Of a stretch of DNA of 64,000 nucleotides, positions 37,297 to 45,966 are shown piece by piece; within the stretch, counting starts at the first letter, position 1; each line of letters starts with the position of its first letter. Origin of the DNA: Sulfuritalea sp. (lineage in GTDB: Bacteria > Pseudomonadota > Gammaproteobacteria > Burkholderiales > Rhodocyclaceae); contig JALNYT010000003.1 in assembly GCA_023229685.1 (NCBI GenBank), positions 108,062 to 172,061 on the forward strand, read 5' to 3'. The notes beneath the pieces were generated by a model. It was given only the letters and a program-made list of their open reading frames with translations, made no database searches and was not told the DNA's origin. The position numbers and the translations under genes were made by a program.

Positions 37297-40050
37297 ATGG
37301 CTCAATCGCATCGCGGACAATTCGGCACCAGCTCACTGCTTGCCTTGCTGGCACTGACCACAGGTTCCGCGGTGGCGGAAACGCTGCCGCCCTTGCGCAT
37401 CAATCCTGGCCTGCTCGGCGCCGGCACGCTGCCGCCGCCCGCGGCGCCTGTTGCCGTCGAACCGGTTGTCGCCCCGCAACCGCTGGTCATGCCACCCGTA
37501 CGAATTTGGCCGACGCCAGCGGCGCGTGTCGAACTGGCTCCAGAGCCAGCCAGACCCGTGGCCGAGCCTACCCCGCGGCCTGCTGCCATTCGACCGGTGC
37601 CGCAGCCAACACCCACCCCTCTGCCACAGGCCGCAGTCATGGAAGCGCCACGCCGCCCGGAAGAGGCGAAGGCAGTGCCGCAGGCGCAACCGTCGCCGCC
37701 GGCACTAGTGATCCAGAAGGCGCAGGAACCGCCTCAGGTCGCAGAACGTCCCGCCCTGCCGCCACTCTACTCGGCCCACGTCGCTGCAGGAGAGTTACCT
37801 GCATCCAGGCTCCGGGGCGCTGCAGCCGTCATGCCCTATCTCAAGCGGCAAGGGGAATTGCTGCCGGCCTTCATCGCCGCCGACCAGATCGCCGGCCAGA
37901 ACGATGTCGAAGTGGTCGCCGACGGCAACGTCGAATTGCGCAAGCGCAATACCATCCTGCTGAGTGACCGACTGACCTACTGGCAGGAAGCCGACGAGGT
38001 CGAAGCTGAAGGCAATGTCCGTCTTTCGCGCGACGGCGACCGCGTCCGCGGCCCCAAGATGCGCATGAAGATGGAGGACAGCACCGGCTTTTTTGAGCAA
38101 CCCGAATACAACATCCGGCGCATCAAAACGGGGTCGGCCGCCACGCTATGGACCGGCACCGAGGAGCGCGTATCACCCGAACTCACCACCGGGCAAGGCA
38201 CGGCTGCACGCATGGAATTCGAAGGCGAGGGCAAGTACCGGCTCACCGACGCGACTTACAGCACCTGTACCCCCGCTACCGGCCACGATCCCGAGTGGTT
38301 CGCACGCACCACCGATCTGCGCCTCAACTACGACGACGAGGTGGGCACCGCGCGCAACGCCACCCTGTATTTCAAGGGCGCCCCGATCCTCTATTCGCCC
38401 TGGATGAGTTTTTCGCTCAACCATGAGCGCAAGAGCGGGCTGCTGACCCCCACCTTCGGGTCCACCAGCCGCGGCGGCCTCGAATATACCCAGCCGTTCT
38501 ACTGGAACATCGCACCGAACATGGATGCGACGGTTGCGCCACGCCTGATGACCAAGCGCGGCACCCTGTGGAACGGCGAGTATCGCTATCTGGAGCCCAC
38601 GTACAGCGGCTGGATGACAGGGCAATATCTGCCCGACGACAAGCTCGAGCACAAGAGCCGGTCCTCCTTTTCGCTCGCCCACTTACAGAACCTGGGCCAT
38701 GGCTTTTCCGGAACTCTGAATCTCAACGGCGCTTCCGACGGCACCTTCTTCAGCGATCTGGCCAATGGTTCAGCAGCGATTGCCCAGACCAACCTGCTGC
38801 GCGAGGGCACGCTCAGCTATGCCGGCGGCTGGTGGTCGGCCAACTTGCTGGCGCAGAGCTATCAGACCCTGCAGGACCCGTCCCTGCCGCCGGTGGCAGA
38901 GCCTTACCGGCGCCTGCCACAGCTGACAGTAAGTGCCAACCGCAGGGATCTGCCGCTCGGGCTGGCTGCTGCGTTCAGCGGCGAGTACGTCAATTTCAGC
39001 AACCCGACGCCGGGGATGGAACAGGCACGACGTTTTACCGCATATCCACAGATTTCACTGCCCTTGAGCACTGCGGCCTTCAACGTCACGCCCAAGATCG
39101 GTCTGAATTACACCAGCTACATCCGTGATCAGCAGCCCATTGGCGCGCCCGAGAAGCTTACCCGCAGCGTACCGATTTTCAGCGTGGATTCGGGCGTAGC
39201 TCTTGAGCGTGATGTCGACTGGTTCGGTCGCAAGGCTACCCAGACGCTGGAGCCGCGTCTTTACTACCTGTACGTGCCGGTGCGTGACCAGAGCCAGTAC
39301 CCGGTGTTCGATAGCGGCGCAGCAGGTTTCAATTTCTCGTCGATTTTCGGCGAGAACCGTTACGCCGGCGGCGACCGTATCGGTGATGCCAATCAGCTTA
39401 CGGCCATGCTCACCTCGCGCCTGCTGGATCCGCTGACCGGTGCCGAAACCGTACGCGGCTCAGTAGGCCAACTTCTTTATTTCAGTACGCAGAAAGTCGG
39501 CCTGCCCGGCGAAGTGCTGCGCAGCGACCGTCAGACCGACTACCTTGCCGCGCTCTCCGTCACCATCCAGCCGACGAAGCTCTACGCCAACTCCGACCTC
39601 CAATACAACCCGCGTTTGAACCAGCTAGAGCGTTTCAACATCGGGGGCCGCTATCAGCCCGAACCGGGCAAACTGCTGAATGTCGATTACCGCTATACCC
39701 GGGACCTGTTGTTAGGACAGCCCGGCCTCGGCCAGATCGACATCTCTGGCCAGTGGCCGGTGTTCGGCGGCTGGCATGCGGTAGGCCGCTTCAACTACTC
39801 GACCATGGACCGGCGCATGATCGAATCGGTAGCAGGTCTCGAGTACGATGGCGGTTGCTGGATTGGCCGCGTCGTGTTCCAGCGTCTGGCGATACAAACG
39901 CAGCAGTCGAATACTGCACTTTTCTTCCAGCTCGAGTTCAACGGATTGGCGAAAGTCGGCTCCAACCCGCTCGATATACTCCGACGCAACGTACCCGGCT
40001 ACGGCTTGATAAACCAGCCGCACCCTGAAGGCCCGCTCACTGTCCCATGA
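37297..40050 (+). CDS. lptD: LPS-assembly outer-membrane protein LptD
   Basis: Inserts LPS into the outer leaflet. From ATG 37297 it has 917 residues: signal peptide (SSLLALLALTTGSAVAE), then an unusual proline/alanine-rich linker (about residues 35-155). The OstA beta-jellyroll follows (GQNDVEVVADGNVELRKRN, EGNVRLSRDGDRVRGPKM) and then the 26-strand barrel (PWMSFSLNHERKSGLLTPTFG through DIRGQWPVFGGWHAVGRFNY-like strands). Cys in TYSTCTPATG and DGGCWIGRV could make inter-domain disulfides. It starts the lptD-surA-pdxA-rsmA cluster; the surA ATG overlaps its stop. Confidence 0.93.
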   Translation: MAQSHRGQFGTSSLLALLALTTGSAVAETLPPLRINPGLLGAGTLPPPAAPVAVEPVVAPQPLVMPPVRIWPTPAARVELAPEPARPVAEPTPRPAAIRPVPQPTPTPLPQAAVMEAPRRPEEAKAVPQAQPSPPALVIQKAQEPPQVAERPALPPLYSAHVAAGELPASRLRGAAAVMPYLKRQGELLPAFIAADQIAGQNDVEVVADGNVELRKRNTILLSDRLTYWQEADEVEAEGNVRLSRDGDRVRGPKMRMKMEDSTGFFEQPEYNIRRIKTGSAATLWTGTEERVSPELTTGQGTAARMEFEGEGKYRLTDATYSTCTPATGHDPEWFARTTDLRLNYDDEVGTARNATLYFKGAPILYSPWMSFSLNHERKSGLLTPTFGSTSRGGLEYTQPFYWNIAPNMDATVAPRLMTKRGTLWNGEYRYLEPTYSGWMTGQYLPDDKLEHKSRSSFSLAHLQNLGHGFSGTLNLNGASDGTFFSDLANGSAAIAQTNLLREGTLSYAGGWWSANLLAQSYQTLQDPSLPPVAEPYRRLPQLTVSANRRDLPLGLAAAFSGEYVNFSNPTPGMEQARRFTAYPQISLPLSTAAFNVTPKIGLNYTSYIRDQQPIGAPEKLTRSVPIFSVDSGVALERDVDWFGRKATQTLEPRLYYLYVPVRDQSQYPVFDSGAAGFNFSSIFGENRYAGGDRIGDANQLTAMLTSRLLDPLTGAETVRGSVGQLLYFSTQKVGLPGEVLRSDRQTDYLAALSVTIQPTKLYANSDLQYNPRLNQLERFNIGGRYQPEPGKLLNVDYRYTRDLLLGQPGLGQIDISGQWPVFGGWHAVGRFNYSTMDRRMIESVAGLEYDGGCWIGRVVFQRLAIQTQQSNTALFFQLEFNGLAKVGSNPLDILRRNVPGYGLINQPHPEGPLTVP

Positions 40051-41363
40051 TCATTCGTCTACTACTGCTTTGTCTGCTCTTCAGCCTATCCGTCGTCCAA
40101 GCGCAGGCCCAGACGCGGCGCGCCCAGCCGGTCGAGATCGACCGCATTGTCGCGGTGGTGAACGACGAAGCCATCACCGCCTTTGAACTGCAAGCCCGTC
40201 TCGCTACGGTGGCACGCCAGTTGCGAGGTCAGAACGTACAGTTGCCGCCGCGCGAGGTAATCGAACGACAGCTGCTCGAACGCATGATCACCGATCGCGT
40301 CCAGCTGCAGTTTGCCAAGGAAACCGGCTTGCGCATATCGGACATCGAACTCGATGCCGCCATCCGTCGCATCGCGGATGGCAACCGCCTCTCCTTGGCG
40401 GATTTCCGCGCTACGCTGGAAAAGGACGGCATAGCCTGGATCAAGTTCCGCGAAGAGATTCGTGACGAGATCGTGCTGTCGCATCTGCGCGACCGCGAGG
40501 TGGAAAGCCGCATCATCGTCTCCGACGGCGAGATCGACAACTACCTCGCGAATCCGGAGCAGGACCGCAATATGGGCAACATTGAAGTGCGGACGGCGCA
40601 CATCGTCCTGCGCGTACCGGAACAGGCGTCGCCCGACCAGTTGATGCGCATCGGTGCGCGGGCGCAAGCGGCGCTTGATCAGATTCGGCGCGGCGAAGAC
40701 TTCGCCAAAGTAGCCGCCAGTTATTCCGATGCGCCCGATGGTCTCTCCGGCGGAGCCATGGGCACACGCCCGCTTGATCGCTTGCCGGCGCTCTACGGCG
40801 AAGCCGTAAAAAAACTGAAACCCGGTGAAGTCAGCGATATTTTTCGAAGCCCGGCCGGTTTCCACATCGTCAAGCTGATCGACAAGCAAGGCAGTGCGGA
40901 CGCCAGACCCTTGGTGGCGCTGAAGCAGACCCGCGCCCGTCATATCCTGATCAAGGTCAACGAACTTGTTTCCGAAGCAGAGGCCAAGCGCAAGCTGGTC
41001 GCGCTCAAGGAGCGGCTCGACAACGGCGCCGATTTTGCCGAACTGGCGCGCCTGAATTCCAACGATCTGTCTGCCACCAAAGGGGGCGATCTCGGCTGGA
41101 TGTATCAGGGTGACACGGTCCCGGAATTCGAGAAGGCGATGGATGAGCTGAAGATCAACCAGATCAGCCAGCCCATACAGTCGCCTTTCGGCTTCCACCT
41201 GATCCAGGTGCTGGAACGTCGCACCGAAGATGCCACGGCGGAACGCCAGCGTCTCACCGCGCGGCAGGTACTGCGCGCGCGCAAGTCCGACGAGGCGTAT
41301 CAGGACTGGGTCCGGCAAATGCGCGACCGCGCCTATGTCGAATACCGCACCGAAGACCGCTAG
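40047..41363 (+). CDS. surA: Periplasmic chaperone/peptidyl-prolyl isomerase SurA
   Basis: Escorts unfolded outer-membrane proteins, including LptD. The 438-residue protein has a signal peptide (MIIRLLLLCLLFSLSVVQAQA), the N-terminal chaperone domain (EIDRIVAVVNDEAITAFELQ), and two parvulin domains. These hold VRTAHIVLRVPEQAS...GGAMGTRPLDRLPALYGEAV and RARHILIKVNELVSE...GGDLGWMYQGDTVPEFEKAM. It overlaps lptD by 4 bases and pdxA by 29. Confidence 0.96.
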   Translation: MIIRLLLLCLLFSLSVVQAQAQTRRAQPVEIDRIVAVVNDEAITAFELQARLATVARQLRGQNVQLPPREVIERQLLERMITDRVQLQFAKETGLRISDIELDAAIRRIADGNRLSLADFRATLEKDGIAWIKFREEIRDEIVLSHLRDREVESRIIVSDGEIDNYLANPEQDRNMGNIEVRTAHIVLRVPEQASPDQLMRIGARAQAALDQIRRGEDFAKVAASYSDAPDGLSGGAMGTRPLDRLPALYGEAVKKLKPGEVSDIFRSPAGFHIVKLIDKQGSADARPLVALKQTRARHILIKVNELVSEAEAKRKLVALKERLDNGADFAELARLNSNDLSATKGGDLGWMYQGDTVPEFEKAMDELKINQISQPIQSPFGFHLIQVLERRTEDATAERQRLTARQVLRARKSDEAYQDWVRQMRDRAYVEYRTEDR

Positions 41364-42315
41364 CCGGGACAGTTCAGCGCTGCCGGTGATCGCCGTCACC
41401 TCCGGCGAACCCGCCGGCATCGGCCCCGAGATCTGTTTGCGGCTGGCTGAGCGCAAATGGCCGACGCGGCTGGTGGTATTGGGTGACCGCGACCTTCTGG
41501 CCGCCCGCGCGCGCCAGCTTGACCTCGACGCCGGTCGCATAGAGATCCGCCATGTCCCCCTGCAAAAGTCGGCGCTGGCGGGACGCCTCGATCCCGCCAA
41601 CGCCCGCTACGTTCTGGATATCCTCGATGTTGCGCTGGCCGGCTGCGTCAGCGGTGAATTCGCGGCGATGGTCACCGCCCCCGTGCACAAGGGCGTCATC
41701 AACGACGCCGGCATCGCCTTTAGCGGCCATACCGAATATCTCGCCGAGCACACAGGCACGCCGCGCGTGGTGATGATGTTGGCCGGCGCAGGACTGCGCA
41801 TTGCGCTCGCCACCACGCATCTTGCGTTGCAGGATGTTCCCGCCGCGATCACGCGCAGCGATCTCGAAACCACCCTCCGCATCCTCCATGCGGATATGCA
41901 GGCCAAGTTCGGCATCGCCCGCCCCCGTATCCTGGTCGCCGGCCTCAACCCCCATGCCGGCGAAGGGGGTCACATGGGCCGCGAGGAAATCGAGGTCATC
42001 GGCCCGGTGCTGGACAAGTTGCGCGCCGAAGGCATGAACCTGGTCGGGCCCTTGCCCGCAGACACGCTATTCACCAGGAATGTACTCGCCGGCTCCGACG
42101 CACAACTGGCGATGTATCACGATCAGGGCCTCGCGGTGCTCAAGTACGCGGCGTTTGACGAAGGCATCAATGTCACGCTCGGTCTGCCGGTCATCCGCAC
42201 CTCGGTCGACCATGGCACCGCGCTCGATCTCGCCGGCACCGGCAAGGCGTCGCCCACCAGTCTTTTCGCCGCCGTCGACGCGGCCATCGACATGGCGTCG
42301 CGCCGGGCCGGCTGA
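41335..42315 (+). CDS. pdxA: 4-hydroxythreonine-4-phosphate dehydrogenase PdxA
   Basis: NAD-dependent oxidation in pyridoxal phosphate synthesis. The 326-residue protein from ATG 41335 shows VTSGEPAGIGPEICLRLAE, ATTHLALQDVPAAIT, the metal-ligand His in GLNPHAGEGGHMG, and MYHDQGLAVLKYAAFDEGINVTLGLPVIRTSVDHGTALD. The frame opens earlier inside surA, but the selected start gives family length; it still overlaps surA. Confidence 0.95.
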   Translation: MSNTAPKTASRDSSALPVIAVTSGEPAGIGPEICLRLAERKWPTRLVVLGDRDLLAARARQLDLDAGRIEIRHVPLQKSALAGRLDPANARYVLDILDVALAGCVSGEFAAMVTAPVHKGVINDAGIAFSGHTEYLAEHTGTPRVVMMLAGAGLRIALATTHLALQDVPAAITRSDLETTLRILHADMQAKFGIARPRILVAGLNPHAGEGGHMGREEIEVIGPVLDKLRAEGMNLVGPLPADTLFTRNVLAGSDAQLAMYHDQGLAVLKYAAFDEGINVTLGLPVIRTSVDHGTALDLAGTGKASPTSLFAAVDAAIDMASRRAG

Positions 42316-42333
42316 GATGCGCCTTTGCCTGGC

Positions 42334-43173
42334 ATGAGGGAACATGACGGCCATGTCGCGCGCAAGCGCTTCGGCCAGAACTTCCTCGTTTCGTCCGGCG
42401 TCATCCACAAGATCGTGGACGCCATCGGCCCGCGCGCGGGCGACACGGTGGTGGAAATCGGACCGGGCCTGGGCGCCCTCACCGGACCGTTGCTGGAACG
42501 CATCGATCATCTGCACGTGGTCGAGATCGACCGCGACCTGATCGCGCGGCTGAGGCAACGCTTTCCGCCGGAGCGGCTGACCATTCACGAAGGCGACGCG
42601 CTCGAGTTCGACTTCGGTGCGCTGAAGGGATCGGGGCCGCTGAAAATCGTCGGCAACCTGCCCTACAACATTTCCAGCCCGCTGCTGTTCCATCTGGTCC
42701 CGTTCGCGCCCTTGGTCCATGACATGCACTTCATGCTGCAAAAGGAAGTGGTCGATCGCATGGTGGCGGAGCCCGGCAGCAAGGACTTCGGACGCCTGTC
42801 GGTGATGCTGCAGTACCACTACCACATGGAGCGCATGTTCATCGTCCCCCCCGGCGCGTTCAATCCGCCGCCCAAGGTCGACTCGGCCATCGTGCGCATG
42901 ATTCCCAGAAGAGAAGTCGGCGCTGGCGGGCTCTGCATACCTGGGATTTCGCTTCGCGAGCAGGTAACGGCGAAGGACCCGCTGCTGTTCGCCCGGGTGG
43001 TGACCGCCGCGTTCTCGCAGCGGCGCAAGATGCTGCGCAACACCCTGCGCGAATTCATCAGCGAGACTGATCTCGCCGCGCTCGGCATCACGCCCACGGC
43101 GCGCGCCGAAGACATCGCCGTGACCGACTACGTGCGCCTCGCCAATTCGCTGGCCGACCTTGCTGCCCGCTGA
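42334..43173 (+). CDS. rsmA: 16S rRNA dimethyladenosine transferase RsmA (KsgA) with a repeat insertion
   Basis: Dimethylates A1518/A1519 of 16S rRNA late in 30S assembly. The 279-residue protein has [20 protein letters not shown], the SAM motif [16 protein letters not shown], the catalytic [14 protein letters not shown] and the C-terminal [14 protein letters not shown]. Between MIPRRE and [14 protein letters not shown] there is an extra 19-residue stretch ([10 protein letters not shown]... to QVTA), which is the translation of a palindromic repeat also found in ubiH. The start ATG 42334 is preferred over TTG 42325. Confidence 0.94.
   Translation: MREHDGHVARKRFGQNFLVSSGVIHKIVDAIGPRAGDTVVEIGPGLGALTGPLLERIDHLHVVEIDRDLIARLRQRFPPERLTIHEGDALEFDFGALKGSGPLKIVGNLPYNISSPLLFHLVPFAPLVHDMHFMLQKEVVDRMVAEPGSKDFGRLSVMLQYHYHMERMFIVPPGAFNPPPKVDSAIVRMIPRREVGAGGLCIPGISLREQVTAKDPLLFARVVTAAFSQRRKMLRNTLREFISETDLAALGITPTARAEDIAVTDYVRLANSLADLAAR
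42916..42972 (+). repeat. In-frame palindromic repeat inside rsmA
   Basis: Fifty-seven bases reading [19 protein letters not shown]. Same length, phase and pattern (VGAxxxCxPGxxLRxQVTA) as the ubiH copy at 33253-33309. It lies in the C-terminal helical region, just before the conserved [10 protein letters not shown] helix. Confidence 0.85.
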
Positions 43174-43186
43174 TCCGCAATCGCCG

Positions 43187-44422
43187 ATGATTGCCGTCGT
43201 CGGCGGCGGTCCGGCCGGCCTGATGGCGGCGGAAGTGCTCAGCGCCGCCGGCATGCGCGTCGAGGTATTTGACGCCATGCCCTCGGTCGGTCGCAAGTTC
43301 CTCCTCGCCGGCCGCGGCGGCCTCAACCTCACCCACTCGGAAGCGATGGACCGGTTCCTCTCCCGCTACGGCGCCCGCCGGCGGGAAGTAGGCGCCTGGC
43401 TCGCCGAGTTCGGCCCGCAGCAACTGCGCGACTGGGCGCAGGGACTCGGCGTCGAAACCTTCGTCGGCAGTTCCGGCCGCGTCTTCCCCAGGGAAATGAA
43501 GGCGGCGCCATTGCTGCGCGCCTGGCTGCACCGCCTGCGCGCTGCCGGCGTGCTGTTCCATGCGCGGCATCGCTGGCTGGGCTGGGATGACGACGGTGCG
43601 CTGCGCTTCGACACGCGGGCGGGAGAGTCGAAAGTCGGCGCTGACGCCACGGTGCTGGCGCTGGGCGGCGGCAGTTGGGCGCGGCTGGGGTCGGATGGCG
43701 CCTGGGTTCCGCTGCTGCTGGCGCGCGGCGTCACAGTGCAGCCCCTGCGCCCCGCAAATTGCGGCTTCGACGTGGCATGGAGCGAACATCTGCGCCAGCA
43801 CTTCGCCGGCGCGCCGGTCAAGTCCGTAAGCGCTGCATTTGTCGCGCCCGACGGCTCACGCATCGAGCGCAACGGCGAGTTCCTCATCACCGAGCATGGC
43901 GTCGAAGGCAGCCTGATCTATGCCCTCTCCGCGCCGCTGCGCGACTGCATCGAAGCCAGCGGCAGCGCCACGCTGCAGCTCGACCTTGCCCCCGGGCGCA
44001 CGTTGCAGCGCCTCACGGATGATCTGGCGCACCCGCGCGGCCGCGATTCGCTTTCCAATCATCTGCGCCGCCGTGCCGGCATCGACGGCGTCAAGGCCGC
44101 CCTGCTGCACGAATTCGCGGAGCCCGCCGATCTCGCCAGCCCGGCCCAGCTCGCCGCGATCATCAAGGCGCTGCCGCTGCGCCTGGTTTCGCCGCGCCCC
44201 CTCGACGAAGCCATCAGCAGCGCGGGCGGTGTCGACTTTGCCGCGCTCGACGACAAGCTGATGTTGCGTGACTTGCCCGGCACTTTCTGCGCCGGAGAAA
44301 TGCTCGACTGGGAAGCGCCGACCGGCGGCTATCTGCTCACTGCCTGCTTTGCCAGCGGTCGCGCCGCGGCGCGCGGCGTGCTGCGCTGGCTGGATCAAGC
44401 GCGACCGACAACGCCGCGATAA
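43187..44422 (+). CDS. HI0933-type flavoprotein (NAD(P)/FAD oxidoreductase)
   Basis: 411 residues starting MIAVVGGGPAGLMAAEVLSA, a dinucleotide-binding motif at the very N-terminus. Then come GRKFLLAGRGGLNLTHSE, FVGSSGRVFPREMKAAPLLRAW, ADATVLALGGGSWARLGSDGAW and, near the end, FCAGEMLDWEAPTGGYLLTACFASGRAAARG. This pattern fits the HI0933/PP_4765-like flavoprotein family, whose substrate is unknown. TTG 43160 is an alternative start overlapping rsmA, but ATG 43187 fits better. Confidence 0.85.
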   Translation: MIAVVGGGPAGLMAAEVLSAAGMRVEVFDAMPSVGRKFLLAGRGGLNLTHSEAMDRFLSRYGARRREVGAWLAEFGPQQLRDWAQGLGVETFVGSSGRVFPREMKAAPLLRAWLHRLRAAGVLFHARHRWLGWDDDGALRFDTRAGESKVGADATVLALGGGSWARLGSDGAWVPLLLARGVTVQPLRPANCGFDVAWSEHLRQHFAGAPVKSVSAAFVAPDGSRIERNGEFLITEHGVEGSLIYALSAPLRDCIEASGSATLQLDLAPGRTLQRLTDDLAHPRGRDSLSNHLRRRAGIDGVKAALLHEFAEPADLASPAQLAAIIKALPLRLVSPRPLDEAISSAGGVDFAALDDKLMLRDLPGTFCAGEMLDWEAPTGGYLLTACFASGRAAARGVLRWLDQARPTTPR

Positions 44423-44423
44423 C

Positions 44424-44618
44424 TCAGCCTTGCTTCTTCACCGAACAGGTGCTGAAGCCGAGGAGCGCGTAGGGCGGACACCAGCCGATCGCCCCGGTAG
44501 CCAAGGGCAGCACGCCAATCCACGCCCAAACCGGACCACCCATGGCCGCCCAGCCCACCAGCGCAAGGCCGGCAACAATGCGGATCACGCGGTCGATGCC
44601 GCCAACGTTAAGTTTCAT
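44424..44618 (-). CDS. YgaP-type DUF2892 inner-membrane protein
   Basis: 64 residues, MKLNVGGIDRVIRIVAGLAL, with two transmembrane helices (VIRIVAGLALVGWAAMGG and VWAWIGVLPLATGAIGWCP) and the Cys-rich end GWCPPYALLGFSTCSVKKQG. This matches DUF2892, the membrane module that in E. coli YgaP is attached to a rhodanese domain. Here it is free-standing. It is preceded by a GGAGAA ribosome site and is convergent with the flavoprotein gene. Confidence 0.9.
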   Translation of the reverse strand: MKLNVGGIDRVIRIVAGLALVGWAAMGGPVWAWIGVLPLATGAIGWCPPYALLGFSTCSVKKQG

Positions 44619-44737
44619 GGTGTTCTCCTTGAAGGGTTATGCAACATGGGGCATTACACCATCCTTGCCCGCGGCGGACTGTACCCTGGGTCACAGAGGC
44701 GACCGGCGCAAACCGGCGGGGTCGAGCACGCCGGGGT

Positions 44738-45514
44738 TCATGCCGGTTCAGGGTCCAGTGTGGCCATCACGGGGGCATGATCGGAAGGTCGCTCCAGCTT
44801 GCGCGGCGCCTTGTCGATGACGCAGGCGCGGCATGCCGCCGCCAGTGGTGGCGAGAGCAGGATATGGTCGATGCGCAGGCCGCGATTGAGGCGAAAACCC
44901 ATCTGCCGGTAATCCCACCACGAGTAGATCTTCTCCGGCTGTGTGAAGAGACGAAATGCATCGGCCAGACCGAGGTCGACAAACTGCCGGAACGCGGCGC
45001 GCTCCGGCTCGCTGCACAGGACCTGATCCTTCCACAGCACCGGGTCATGCACATCGCGATCTTCCGGCGCGATGTTGTAGTCGCCGAGCAGCGCCAGTTG
45101 TGGCCAGCGCTGCAGTTCCTCGCGCAGGAACCCGGCTAGCGCCGCCAGCCAGCGCAGCTTGTATTCGTACTTGTCGGAACCGACCGCCTGGCCATTCGGC
45201 ATGTAAGCGCAGACGATGCGCCGGCCATTCACCGTGGCCGCCAGCACGCGCTTTTGCTCGTCGGCGAAGCCGGGAATGTCGCAGCGGATGTCGTGCAGCG
45301 TGCCGCGCGCCAGGATGGCGACGCCGTTGTAGGTCTTCTGCCCGTTATGCGCGGAGTGATAGCCGGCGGCTTCCAGTTCGGCATAGGGGAAGACCTTGTC
45401 CTCCATCTTGGTTTCCTGCAGGCAAAGCACGTCCGCCCGAGTCGCCGCCAGCCAGTCGAGTACATGGGGCAGGCGCACCTTGAGCGAGTTCACATTCCAG
45501 GTCGCGATTTTCAT
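44738..45514 (-). CDS. xthA: Exodeoxyribonuclease III
   Basis: AP endonuclease and 3'-5' exonuclease for base-excision repair. The 258-residue protein starts MKIATWNVNSLKVRLPHVLDWL and shows DVLCLQETKMEDKVFP, NGVAILARG, LLGDYNIAPEDRDVHDP and the C-terminal LRIDHILLSPPLA with SDHAPVMATL. All catalytic motifs of the family (Asn, Glu, Asp-Asn, Asp-His) are present. It stands alone. Confidence 0.96.
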   Translation of the reverse strand: MKIATWNVNSLKVRLPHVLDWLAATRADVLCLQETKMEDKVFPYAELEAAGYHSAHNGQKTYNGVAILARGTLHDIRCDIPGFADEQKRVLAATVNGRRIVCAYMPNGQAVGSDKYEYKLRWLAALAGFLREELQRWPQLALLGDYNIAPEDRDVHDPVLWKDQVLCSEPERAAFRQFVDLGLADAFRLFTQPEKIYSWWDYRQMGFRLNRGLRIDHILLSPPLAAACRACVIDKAPRKLERPSDHAPVMATLDPEPA

Positions 45515-45593
45515 GTGCCGATGATACCCGAGCAGGACGGTTGCCTATAATCAAAAGCGATGGCCAACCAGGCCAAGGAAGCGGAGATGCGTC

Positions 45594-45782
45594 ATGTTCG
45601 ATTCACCTGTTGAGCCCTGCCCCGTCTGTGGACAGATGGTGCTGCTGGACCAGACCCAGGTCGAGTGCGCGCGCCAGCACGGTTGCAGTACGGACCTGCC
45701 GTGCCCGCTGCAGAAGTATTTCACCGGCATCGATTTCGGCGTTGAGCAGTCCAAGCAGAAGTTGCGCGACCAGGGCTACTGA
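45594..45782 (+). CDS. Small zinc-ribbon-like hypothetical protein
   Basis: 62 residues with a GGAG ribosome site; starts MFDSPVEPCPVCGQMVLLDQ. CPVCG plus two further cysteines (VECARQHGCSTDLPCPL) suggest a small zinc-binding fold; the tail YFTGIDFGVEQSKQKLRDQGY is charged. TATAAT at 45545-45550 could be its -10. No family is recognised. Independent of xthA, which is divergent. Confidence 0.7.
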   Translation: MFDSPVEPCPVCGQMVLLDQTQVECARQHGCSTDLPCPLQKYFTGIDFGVEQSKQKLRDQGY

Positions 45783-45966
45783 GCGCCGCACTTCGCGGGG
45801 CACCGGGTTGCCTTCGCCGCTGCGCCCGAGCGTCCATGACGACCCTGCCCCTGTGTTCGACTTCGGGACGTCTGGCGCCCCCCGATCATGGCGCTTGAGT
45901 TATCACCATGATATAAAGATGGGTATTGAACATATAAAGTGGCGACCCATCCATCGACGGCGCACC

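Noticed and set aside
45783..45966. Upstream extension of the CZB-hemerythrin frame to 45541
   Set aside because: The added part overlaps the small zinc-ribbon gene in another frame and lacks domain similarity; ATG 45967 begins exactly at the CZB domain.
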